NCBI GenBank assembly: GCA_037189665.1 | Contig: JBBCIV010000147.1 | Coordinates: 1-31,031, forward strand | Source of the DNA: BPJO01 sp037189665 | GTDB taxonomy: Bacteria > Planctomycetota > Phycisphaerae > Tepidisphaerales > Tepidisphaeraceae | DNA length: 31,031 nt | Direction: 5' to 3' | Part shown: positions 7,473-14,099 of the stretch, piece by piece | Numbering within the stretch: position 1 is the stretch's first letter | Layout: each line of letters starts with the position of its first letter | Notes under the pieces: model-generated | The model's database searches: none | The model's input: only the letters and a program-made list of their open reading frames with translations | What the model was told of the DNA's origin: nothing | Program-made: the position numbers and the translations under genes

Positions 7473-7793
7473 ATGTTCTTAGCGCGCGTCACCGGCACTG
7501 TCGTCTCTTCCGTCAAGGACAAGACCTTGAACGGGCAGAAGCTGCTCGTCGTCGAGCCGTTGAACATGAAGTACGACGAGTCGCAGAAGCCCGCGAGCCT
7601 CGGCCATACCGGCCGGGCAATCGTGGCGATCGACGTCGTCGGCTGCGGCGAAGGCCAGCTCGTCCTCGTCGTCCAGGGCTCGTCCGCCCGCATGACCGAC
7701 CAGACGAAAAACCTCCCCGCCGACGCGGTGATCGTCGGCATCGTGGACGCGGCGACCTACGCGGGCACGACGTTTTACCAAGCGAAGGACTGA
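7473..7793 (+). CDS. BMC-P pentameric vertex protein (EutN/CcmL family), copy 1
   Basis: A 106-residue EutN/CcmL-family protein. These pentamers cap the vertices of the icosahedral shell. The family start FLARVTGTVVSSVKDKTLNGQKLLVVEPL is clear, as are VAIDVVGCGEGQLVLVVQGSSAR and the final AVIVGIVDA strand. It is the longest of the three vertex genes in this operon and the closest to the canonical form. Three different pentamer genes are a known trait of PVM loci. A strong hairpin follows the stop codon by one base. Confidence 0.94.
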   Translation: MFLARVTGTVVSSVKDKTLNGQKLLVVEPLNMKYDESQKPASLGHTGRAIVAIDVVGCGEGQLVLVVQGSSARMTDQTKNLPADAVIVGIVDAATYAGTTFYQAKD

Positions 7794-7794
7794 C

Positions 7795-7864
7795 GTACTG
7801 CGTACCGCGTGCCGCGCGCGTGAAGGGCCACCCCATCACGCGCGCGGCACGCGGCACGCAGTAC
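7795..7864. repeat. Long near-perfect hairpin between vertex gene and dehydrogenase
   Basis: Two 29-base arms (7795-7823 and 7836-7864) are reverse complements with a single mismatch, around a 12-base loop. The arms contain the words GTACTGCG, CGTGCCGC and CGCGCG. This is the strongest hairpin inside the operon, starting two bases after the stop codon. No T-run follows, so it resembles an RNA-stabilising or attenuating element more than an intrinsic terminator. Confidence 0.9.
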
Positions 7865-7877
7865 GCGGCTGTGATCG

Positions 7878-9347
7878 ATGGATGCAACACTCGTACAAGA
7901 TGTCGTCGCCGAGGTGATGCGGAAGCTGCAGTCGAAGGCGGACTTCAGGTCCGCCGCTCCTCGCGCCGGCGAGGATGCGCCCGCGAACGAGCCGATGCGA
8001 TCGGCTTCCGCCAGCCAGTCCGCCGACGGGCGGTACGGCATCTTCAACAACGTTGACGACGCCGTCCGCGCCGCCGCCGAGGCGCAGCAGAAGCTGCTGA
8101 AGCTGTCGCTCGACGATCGCGACCAGATCGTCAAGCTCGTCAAATCCATCGCCAAGCAAAACGCCCATGCCTGGGGCGAAATCGAGTTCAAGGAAACGAA
8201 GATCGGCCGGCTCGATCACAAGATCGAGAAGCTCCAGATCCTCGAACTCGTGCCCGGCGTCGAATACCTGAAAACCTACGCCAACAGCGGCTCCAACGGC
8301 GTCTGCCTTGAGGAGTTCGCGCCGTTCGGCGTCATCGGCATCATCACGCCGGTGACGCATTCGGTGCCGACGTTGAGCGCCAACGTCATCAACATGGTGG
8401 CGTCGGGCAACTCGATCGTCGCCAATCCGCACCCCAGCGGCGTGAACTGCGCCGTCATTGCCGTGCGGGAGTACAACAGGCAGATCGCGGCCAGGTTCGG
8501 CATCGAGCACCTGATCACGATCATCGCCAATCCGTCGCTGGAAAGCGCCGATGCGATCTTCAGCCACCGCGGCATCTCGCTGCTGGTGGTGACCGGCGGG
8601 CCGGCGGTGGCGCGGGCGGCGCTGAAGTCGCCGAAGCGGGCGATCGTCGCGGGCCCGGGCAATCCGCCCGTCGTCGTGGACGAGACCGCCTGCCTCAAGA
8701 ATGCCGCCGAGTCGATCATCAAGGGCGCCAGTTACGACAACAACCTGCTGTGCATCGGCGAGAAGCAGGTGCTGGTGGTCGAAAGCGTCTACGACAAGCT
8801 CGTGGCCGCCCTTCAGACCGCCGGCGCGGTGCAGTTGACCAGCCCGCAGGTCGAGCGGCTGACCAGCGTTGCATTCAAGATGGGCGATGATCGCAAGCTG
8901 CACGTGAACAAGGACTACGTCGGCCGCGATGCTCGCCTCCTTGCGGAGGCGGGCGGCGCGTCGGCATCGCCTTCGTGCCAACTCGCCTTCGGCGAAACCA
9001 ACTTCGATCACCCGTTCGTGCAGGAAGAGCAGATGATGCCGTTCGTCCCGCTCGTCCGCTGCCGCGACGTGAACGAGGCGATCGACAAGGCGATCGAGTC
9101 CGAGCACGGCTATCGCCACACGGCGATCATCCACAGCCGCAACATGGATACCGTCACCCGCTTCGGCCGGCGTGCCGCGACGACGCTGTTCGTCGTCAAC
9201 GGCGCCAGCCCCACCGGCCTGGGCCTCGGCGGACAGGGACATCTCAGTTATTCGATCGCCACGCCCACCGGCGAAGGCATCACCACGCCGCTGACGTTCA
9301 CGCGGTATCGGCGAGTGATGATCACGGGATCGTTAAGAATGGTGTAG
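7878..9347 (+). CDS. CoA-acylating aldehyde dehydrogenase of the BMC (PduP/EutE-like)
   Basis: A 489-residue NAD-dependent, CoA-acylating aldehyde dehydrogenase, the core enzyme of the compartment. The first 20 residues form an amphipathic helix (LVQDVVAEVMRKLQ) followed by a flexible Ala/Ser/Glu/Pro stretch to about residue 50, the standard encapsulation peptide plus linker. The catalytic domain shows FGVIGIITPVTH, a VTGGPAVARAA cofactor loop, AGPGNPPVVVDE, and the catalytic cysteine C292 in NNLLCIGEKQ. GASPTGLGLGGQGHLSYSIATPTGEG near the end is typical of PduP/EutE. In a PVM pathway it would make lactyl-CoA from lactaldehyde. It sits between two vertex genes. Confidence 0.94.
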   Translation: MDATLVQDVVAEVMRKLQSKADFRSAAPRAGEDAPANEPMRSASASQSADGRYGIFNNVDDAVRAAAEAQQKLLKLSLDDRDQIVKLVKSIAKQNAHAWGEIEFKETKIGRLDHKIEKLQILELVPGVEYLKTYANSGSNGVCLEEFAPFGVIGIITPVTHSVPTLSANVINMVASGNSIVANPHPSGVNCAVIAVREYNRQIAARFGIEHLITIIANPSLESADAIFSHRGISLLVVTGGPAVARAALKSPKRAIVAGPGNPPVVVDETACLKNAAESIIKGASYDNNLLCIGEKQVLVVESVYDKLVAALQTAGAVQLTSPQVERLTSVAFKMGDDRKLHVNKDYVGRDARLLAEAGGASASPSCQLAFGETNFDHPFVQEEQMMPFVPLVRCRDVNEAIDKAIESEHGYRHTAIIHSRNMDTVTRFGRRAATTLFVVNGASPTGLGLGGQGHLSYSIATPTGEGITTPLTFTRYRRVMITGSLRMV

Positions 9348-9390
9348 AGCACGGGCGTCTCGCCCGCGTCACGGCCGGGACGGCCGTGCT
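9348..9390. repeat. Compound palindrome after the dehydrogenase gene
   Basis: An outer stem AGCACGG (9348-9354) / CCGTGCT (9384-9390) encloses two small hairpins: CGGGCG-TCT-CGCCCG and ACGGCC/GGCCGT. It could fold into a three-way or cruciform shape. The words GCACGGGCGTCTCGCCCG and ACGGCCGTGCTAC occur in intergenic regions of many planctomycetes as I remember them; this is not checked here. Confidence 0.7.
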
Positions 9391-9401
9391 ACTGGAACAC
9401 G

Positions 9402-9668
9402 ATGCAACTCGGAACCGTCATCGGCCACGCCACCGCAACCCTCAAGCACCCGTCCATGAACGGGTGGCGGTTGCTCGTGGTCCAGCCGTTGAACAACGCC
9501 CGACAACCGGAGAACGACCCCGTTGTCGCCGTCAGCGGCCTGAACGCGGCGGTCGGGCAAACCGTCGTGTTGAACTCCGACGGCAAGGGCGCTCGCGAAC
9601 TGGTCAAACACGACAAATCGCCGGTGCGATATTTCGCCTGCGCGATCGAAAGTGAGGAGAAGCGATGA
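9402..9668 (+). CDS. BMC-P pentameric vertex protein (EutN/CcmL family), copy 2
   Basis: An 88-residue EutN/CcmL protein with the family start QLGTVIGHATATLKHPSMNG, the RLLVVQPLN strand, VVAVSGLNAAVGQTVVLNSDGKGARELV and a C-terminal VRYFACAIE strand. It is shorter than the first copy and lacks the basic loop before the final strand. Its stop overlaps the start of the next gene (ATGA at 9665-9668), which points to coupled translation with the RpiB-like protein, so the two products may work at similar levels. Confidence 0.92.
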   Translation: MQLGTVIGHATATLKHPSMNGWRLLVVQPLNNARQPENDPVVAVSGLNAAVGQTVVLNSDGKGARELVKHDKSPVRYFACAIESEEKR

Positions 9669-10333
9669 TCCTCACCCAGCGCCAGCTCGAACAACTGCTG
9701 AAACTGCACGGGAAGATCGTGATCCCGTATCGTGCCAGGCTCACGCCGTCGGCGCAGGACTGGCTCCGTCACAATAAGGTGTCGGTCGGCTATGACGAAG
9801 TGAAGGTCGACTTTACGCCCAAGGCCGTGAGTGTAAGCCCATCCGTCGCCATCACCGGCAGATATCTCTGGTGGTCCGACGGCCCCGACGGCATCGCCAA
9901 GGCAGCGATCGGCATGAGCGGCCGCGAGGTGATGCTCGAATCGATGGCCATCCTCGAAGACGCCAGCCGTGCGATCAGCGCGGTGCGCACGCTGTCGCAA
10001 TCGATCGCGTCGAACGCCGCCCACGGCGGCGAGCTGGTCGTTCGAAATGCCGGCATCGCCACGGTGCTGGCCAACAAGGCCCCGAACCTTCGCGCCGTGG
10101 TTGCCACGACGATGGCGGCGGTCGAAGAATCGATCGCGTCCATCGCCGCCAACGTGCTGATCGTCGAGCGCGATAAGTGGCCGCTCAGCCCGCTGAAAAA
10201 CCTGCTCGTGCGATTCTGCAAACTGGAACGAAAGATCGACCCGGTCGTCGAAAACGAATTGAAGATGTTGGGAACCGCAGATGAACGCGGATGCACGCAG
10301 ATAAAAACGTGTTGCGGAGGCTGCAAAAGATGA
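9665..10333 (+). CDS. BMC-associated RpiB/LacAB-fold protein lacking usual catalytic residues
   Basis: A 222-residue protein. Residues 1-42 (LTQRQLEQLL...ARLTPSAQDWLRHNKVSV) resemble the short module found at the start of BMC cobalamin adenosyltransferases (EutT-like LTP-A--WL motif). Residues 104-185 align by eye with ribose-5-phosphate isomerase B: GGELVVRNAGIATVLANKAPNLRAVV against the RpiB segment ICGTGxG...ANK..GIRAVV, then ANVLIVE against NVLAFG. The catalytic cysteine of RpiB (E. coli Cys66) falls on R127 and the His of its HND motif on S159, so normal isomerase activity is unlikely. The last 19 residues (from T204) are encoded by an inverted repeat and its loop and include four cysteines. 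Function unknown; a scaffold, cargo or sugar-phosphate sensor role is inference. Confidence 0.72.
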   Translation: MILTQRQLEQLLKLHGKIVIPYRARLTPSAQDWLRHNKVSVGYDEVKVDFTPKAVSVSPSVAITGRYLWWSDGPDGIAKAAIGMSGREVMLESMAILEDASRAISAVRTLSQSIASNAAHGGELVVRNAGIATVLANKAPNLRAVVATTMAAVEESIASIAANVLIVERDKWPLSPLKNLLVRFCKLERKIDPVVENELKMLGTADERGCTQIKTCCGGCKR

Positions 10334-10370
10334 CCTCTCCATTCCGTATTCATCTGCGTTTATCTTGCGA
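10275..10370. repeat. AACGCAGAT-type inverted repeat extending into a coding end
   Basis: The left arm 10275-10304 and the right arm 10347-10370 are imperfect reverse complements (about 17 of 20 over the core with one gap). They belong to the same family as 4211-4334. The left arm lies inside the RpiB-like gene and encodes residues 204-214 of its product. The right arm ends 11 bases before the next start codon. Confidence 0.75.
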
Positions 10371-10381
10371 CTGAGAAAGAT

Positions 10382-10675
10382 ATGAGAATCGGCAAAGTCA
10401 TTGGTCGCGTCACGCACTCGGTGGTCTACCCGACCCTCGTGGGCGGCCGTTTCCTGATCCTGGAAGTGCAGGACCGGTTCTCGCTGGCAGGCAAGGCGCG
10501 CAAGAGCGTCGAGACGGTCGTCGCCTACGACCACCTCGGCGCCGGCGATGGCGATACGGTCTGCTTCACCGAATCGCGTGAGGCCTGCATGCCGTTTTAT
10601 CCCGAGAAAATTGTTCCCCTGGATGCGTATGTGACCGCGATCCTCGACCGGGTCGCGATTGAATTGGAGATTTGA
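10382..10675 (+). CDS. BMC-P pentameric vertex protein (EutN/CcmL family), copy 3
   Basis: A 97-residue EutN/CcmL protein: RIGKVIGRVTHSVVYPTLVGGRFLILEVQ, then VVAYDHLGAGDGDTVCFTESREA and a final YVTAILDRVAIEL strand. It is the third and most divergent pentamer gene, with a FYPEKIVPLDA insertion before the last strand. Its stop codon lies two bases before the aldolase ATG, so the two genes are closely coupled. A repeat ends shortly before its start. Confidence 0.92.
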   Translation: MRIGKVIGRVTHSVVYPTLVGGRFLILEVQDRFSLAGKARKSVETVVAYDHLGAGDGDTVCFTESREACMPFYPEKIVPLDAYVTAILDRVAIELEI

Positions 10676-10677
10676 CC

Positions 10678-11577
10678 ATGGCCATTGCGATTGCCAACGA
10701 GTTCAAGATCAAGCAGCAGCTCTGCGATATCGGCTACAAAATCTGGCTGAAGGGATTCTGCGCCGGCAACGAAGGCAACCACTCCTTCCGCCTCGGCCCG
10801 AATCGCTTCCTCTGCACGCCGACGGGCATCAGCAAGGGTTTTCTGAAGCCCGACGACATCTGCGTGGTCGATGGCAACGGCAAGCAGATCTCGGGCCGGC
10901 GCAAGCGCACCAGCGAGTTTCTGTTGCACGCGCAGATCTACGCCGCCCGGCCGGACGTGAACGCGGTCATCCACTCGCACCCGCCGCACGCGACGGCGTT
11001 CGCAGTGGCGGGCGTGGACCTGCCGACCTGCATCCACCCCGAGGCCGAGGTCTTCCTCGGCCCGGTGAAGACCGCCAAGTACGTCACGCCCGGCGACACG
11101 CGGCTGGGCGAATCCATCATGCCTTACGTGAAGGACAGCAACACGATCATCCTCGCCAACCACGGCGTCGTCTGCTTCCACGCCGAGCTTGAGCAGTGCT
11201 ATTACCAGCTCGAGATCGTCGATGCCTACAGCCGCATCCTGCTGCTGGCCAAGCAGCTCGGCAGCGTCAACCCGCTGAACAGCAATGAGATGGTTGAGCT
11301 GATCCAGCTCAAAAAGAAGTTCGGCCTGCCCGACCCGCGCATGGACGAGGCGGGCACAGGCGCGGTCGCGTGCGCGACCAGCGATTTCCTCACCCGCGTC
11401 GGCGGCGGCGATTTCGGCAGCCGCGGACTGATGAGCGTCAACGGCGGTACCTGCGCCGTGCAGGCGCAGTCGCCCATCGAACGCGCGATCGGCTCGATGG
11501 TGCCGGCGTCGTACTCCGAGGCCGACGTCGAACGGCTCGTCCAGACCATCACCGACCAGATCATGGCCAGCGCCTAA
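10678..11577 (+). CDS. Class II aldolase (fuculose/rhamnulose phosphate aldolase-like) with C-terminal encapsulation helix
   Basis: A 299-residue zinc-dependent class II aldolase/adducin-family enzyme. The zinc site is visible as H99 and H101 in HSHPPH and H162 in ANHGVV; GNEGNHSFRL and TPTGISKG at the start match the phosphate-binding part. It would split a deoxysugar 1-phosphate into dihydroxyacetone phosphate and lactaldehyde. The chain is about 80 residues longer than bare aldolases. The extension runs through a Gly/Ser/Ala-rich stretch and ends in an amphipathic helix (about 278-299, SEADVERLVQTITDQIM), a probable encapsulation peptide. ATG 10678 has TTGGAGA seven bases ahead. Which sugar is used cannot be told from the sequence. 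Confidence 0.92.
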   Translation: MAIAIANEFKIKQQLCDIGYKIWLKGFCAGNEGNHSFRLGPNRFLCTPTGISKGFLKPDDICVVDGNGKQISGRRKRTSEFLLHAQIYAARPDVNAVIHSHPPHATAFAVAGVDLPTCIHPEAEVFLGPVKTAKYVTPGDTRLGESIMPYVKDSNTIILANHGVVCFHAELEQCYYQLEIVDAYSRILLLAKQLGSVNPLNSNEMVELIQLKKKFGLPDPRMDEAGTGAVACATSDFLTRVGGGDFGSRGLMSVNGGTCAVQAQSPIERAIGSMVPASYSEADVERLVQTITDQIMASA

Positions 11578-11588
11578 ACACTTACGTC

Positions 11589-12353
11589 ATGCTCGCCATC
11601 GAACGCAAACAACGTCTGCTCGCCATCCTCCGCGACCGCAAGACCGCAACGCTGGAGGCGCTCGCGTCGGAACTGGGCGTGTCGGGATCGACCGTCCGGC
11701 GCGATCTCGAAACGCTCGAGTCCACCGGCGACATCGAGCGCACGCACGGCGGCGTCGTCTGGACCGGCGACAAGCAGACCGCGCGGCCGTACGCGTTCGA
11801 CTCTCGCCTCAGCTACGCCACCGACGCCAAGCGCAAGATCGCCCGCGCCGCGCGCCAGCTCGTCACGCCCGGACAGACCATCCTCATCGACGGCGGAACC
11901 ACCACGCTGTTCTTCGCCGAAGAACTGCGAGGCGTTCATCTCCAGATCGTCACCAACTCGCTGCCGATCGCGGAGATGTACCAGAACGACGACAACGTCG
12001 AACTGATCCTCACCGGCGGGCTGGCGTACCCGCGGTATGGCATCCTGCTCGGGCCGATCGCCGAACAGCTCATCACCACCATTCACACGCAAACGCTCTT
12101 CCTCAGCGCCGCCGGCGTGCACGGCGGATGGCTGTATAACCAGAACCTGCTGCTCGTGCAGGCGGAAGAGAAGATGATCCGCCAAAGTCAGCAGGTAGTG
12201 CTATTGGTGGACCATTCCAAGTTCGGCCAGCAGGCGCTCAGCAAGCTGTGTGAATTGAAACAAATTCATACCATCGTCACCGACGCCGAGCCCCCCGCCG
12301 TCGACCGCCAACTCATCGACGCCGCCGGCTGTCGGCTGATCATCGCGGAATAA
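11589..12353 (+). CDS. DeoR/GlpR-family transcriptional regulator of the BMC operon
   Basis: A 254-residue DeoR-family repressor. The N-terminal winged helix-turn-helix (residues 1-57) has the family pattern KQRLLAIL...ASELGVSGSTVRRDLETLE and the ERTHGG signature. The C-terminal sugar-phosphate sensor has IDGGTTTLFFAEEL, the IVTNSLPIA segment, LILTGG and DHSKFGQ. It follows the aldolase by 11 bases and so is the last gene of the operon. Such regulators usually release DNA when they bind a sugar phosphate, so a deoxysugar phosphate made upstream of the aldolase is the likely inducer (inference). Candidate operator: 4360-4379. Confidence 0.92.
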   Translation: MLAIERKQRLLAILRDRKTATLEALASELGVSGSTVRRDLETLESTGDIERTHGGVVWTGDKQTARPYAFDSRLSYATDAKRKIARAARQLVTPGQTILIDGGTTTLFFAEELRGVHLQIVTNSLPIAEMYQNDDNVELILTGGLAYPRYGILLGPIAEQLITTIHTQTLFLSAAGVHGGWLYNQNLLLVQAEEKMIRQSQQVVLLVDHSKFGQQALSKLCELKQIHTIVTDAEPPAVDRQLIDAAGCRLIIAE

Positions 12354-12424
12354 ATTTTCTGCCGATTCGTTGTAACCTTGTGTAGGCTTCGCACGTATTA
12401 CTAGCCAGACACGCAGGGAAGATT

Positions 12425-13357
12425 ATGCGCGCATCCATTGCCCTCGTCTTCGCCTTCCTCCTGACCTCGTTCGCCTCGGCTGCGGGCGAAGTGCGAACGC
12501 AGTTGGAGGACTGGACTGACGCCAACCGCAAACGCGTCGTCCCGGTGAAGATCTACTTCCCCGAAGGACTGAAGCCCAACGCCGCCGCGCCGGTGGTGTT
12601 GTTCTCGCACGGGCTGGGCGGGTCGCGCGAAGGGTATCGCTTTCTGGCCACCTACTGGGCCGAGCACGGCTACGTCGTCGTCGCGCTCCAGCACGCCGGC
12701 AGCGATTCGTCCGTCTGGCGTGGTCAGGACAACTTCCTCGGCCGAATGCTGCTGGCGGCAAACGTGGAAAACTACGTCCACCGCGTGCGCGACGTGAAAT
12801 TTGCGATCGACCAGCTTGGCCGGATCAGCAAGTCACGCGATCACGTGTTGGCGGAGAGGATCGACCTGACGAAGATCGCGCTCGGCGGGCATTCGTTCGG
12901 GGCGTATACAGCGCTGGCGATCGCGGGGCAGGCGGCGATGTTGGGCACGCGCGAGGTGTCGTTCCTCGACCCTCGCGTGTCGTGCGTCATCGCGATGAGC
13001 CCCTCCCCGCCGCCGAAGGACCAGGTGGAGACGGCGTTCGCGAAGATCGGCATGCCGGTCTACCACCTCACCGGCACGAACGACCGCGTGGTGATCCAAC
13101 CCATCGATCCCGCCGACCGCAAGATCCCGTTCGAGAAAACCACTGCCGCCGAGCAATACCTGCTCGTGCTGAACAAGGCCGACCACATGACCTTCTCCGG
13201 CCGCGGGACGATGGGCAGGAAGTTCTCCGCCGCCATCCAGCAATCGACCACCGCGTTCCTCGACGCCTACCTGAAGCGCGACGATCAAGCCAAAACGTGG
13301 CTTCGCGAAAGCTTTAAGCGCGAGTTGAAGGACGACGGAACGCTCGACTGGAAATGA
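12425..13357 (+). CDS. Secreted alpha/beta hydrolase (PAF-acetylhydrolase / dienelactone hydrolase-like)
   Basis: A 310-residue protein with a clear signal peptide (hydrophobic residues 4-16, cleavage probably after ASA near residue 19) and an alpha/beta hydrolase fold. FSHGLGGS forms the oxyanion part, S157 in GGHSFGAY is the nucleophile, TGTNDRVV holds a candidate acid and H254 in ADHMTF the candidate histidine. It resembles planctomycete acetylhydrolases; acetyl removal from plant polysaccharide would fit a deoxysugar locus but is inference. A good ribosome binding site AGGGAA lies five bases before the ATG. It follows deoR by 71 bases and may have its own promoter. Its stop codon is part of a large palindrome. 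Confidence 0.85.
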   Translation: MRASIALVFAFLLTSFASAAGEVRTQLEDWTDANRKRVVPVKIYFPEGLKPNAAAPVVLFSHGLGGSREGYRFLATYWAEHGYVVVALQHAGSDSSVWRGQDNFLGRMLLAANVENYVHRVRDVKFAIDQLGRISKSRDHVLAERIDLTKIALGGHSFGAYTALAIAGQAAMLGTREVSFLDPRVSCVIAMSPSPPPKDQVETAFAKIGMPVYHLTGTNDRVVIQPIDPADRKIPFEKTTAAEQYLLVLNKADHMTFSGRGTMGRKFSAAIQQSTTAFLDAYLKRDDQAKTWLRESFKRELKDDGTLDWK

Positions 13358-13445
13358 ATGCGCGTTTAGCATCGCGGCTTGCCGCGGGCTTTTCTGTCGG
13401 ATCAAAATAAAATCGCGGCAAGCCGCGACGCTAAACGCGCATTCA
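13355..13445. repeat. 32-base-arm palindrome between convergent genes, arms include both stop codons
   Basis: The arms 13355-13386 and 13414-13445 are reverse complements with one mismatch in 32. The first three bases of the left arm are the TGA stop of the hydrolase gene and the last three of the right arm are the TCA (TGA) stop of lutC. The loop is 27 bases. It probably acts as a bidirectional transcription barrier, though it is larger than ordinary terminators. Confidence 0.92.
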
Positions 13446-14099
13446 TTTCAGGAGAAACACCTGCACTACGCCGGGACCGTGGACGCCGGTGACGAGGTTC
13501 ATCTCGATGTCCGCCGTCTTGCTCGGGCCGGAGATGATGACGGTGGCGCTGGCCGCGCCTTCTTTCTGGGTCAGTTCGAACAGGTCGATCAGATCGCCAA
13601 CGCAGTTTTTCGGCTCGACGATCGCCACGTGCAGCGGCGGCACGAGCGACAGCCCGCGGCCGTGATCGGGGGAGGCGCGCATCACCAGGCTGCCCGTCTC
13701 CGCCACCACGCGCCACACGTCGGTCACGCTGGCGTCCACGTCGTACACCGCGTCGAGCGACGTTTCCCCCCACACGCTGACGGCAAAGCCCGCCTCGCGA
13801 AGGGCGCGTTCGATCTCCAGCTTGTTCAGCAGCTTTGACTTCGGGATGGCGATCGACTTCACCCCTTTTGATTTCAGGTAGGCGACCAGCTCTTCGTGCA
13901 ACGACTCGACGCGCAGGGACGTCACGCCGATCTTGTTCTCCTTCGCTTTCCTCTCGAAGAGCGCGGGGAGGCCGATATCGCTCAGCACCAGGCGGACGAT
14001 CGGCTCGTCCAGCGCCGGCGGCGCGGGCGCGGCCGGCGGAGTCGTCGAGCGGCCGAGCGATTGGCGGACCTTCTGCAATACGCCGTTCTCGTCGTTCAT
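13443..14099 (-). CDS. lutC: LUD-domain protein LutC (lactate oxidation)
   Basis: A 218-residue LUD-domain protein of the LutC/YkgG family, a subunit of the LutABC L-lactate oxidation complex. Typical segments are GVTSLRVESLHEEL, SIAIPKSKLLNKLEIERALREAG, VTDVWRVVAETGSLVMRA and HVAIVEPKNCVGDL, ending in ATVIISGPSKTADIEMNLVTGVHGPG. The start overlaps the lutB stop (ATGA), so it is translated with lutB. The N-terminal 30 residues contain a Pro/Ala-rich stretch. The pair lies tail to tail with the BMC side, and lactate is the expected product of the BMC pathway, so a shared role is likely though not proven. Confidence 0.9.
   Translation of the reverse strand: MNDENGVLQKVRQSLGRSTTPPAAPAPPALDEPIVRLVLSDIGLPALFERKAKENKIGVTSLRVESLHEELVAYLKSKGVKSIAIPKSKLLNKLEIERALREAGFAVSVWGETSLDAVYDVDASVTDVWRVVAETGSLVMRASPDHGRGLSLVPPLHVAIVEPKNCVGDLIDLFELTQKEGAASATVIISGPSKTADIEMNLVTGVHGPGVVQVFLLK

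Noticed and set aside
7795..7864. Intrinsic terminator after the first vertex gene
   Set aside because: The stem is very long but no T-run follows and the operon clearly continues, so a terminator call is not supported.
7836..9242. A 468-residue minus-strand frame opposite the aldehyde dehydrogenase
   Set aside because: Its composition (His/Asp/Arg-rich with no motifs) is typical of the antisense of a GC-rich gene, and the plus strand encodes a clear enzyme.
12370..12401. Promoter between deoR and the hydrolase gene
   Set aside because: TTGTAA and TATTAC are 20 bases apart, too far for a convincing sigma-70 promoter.
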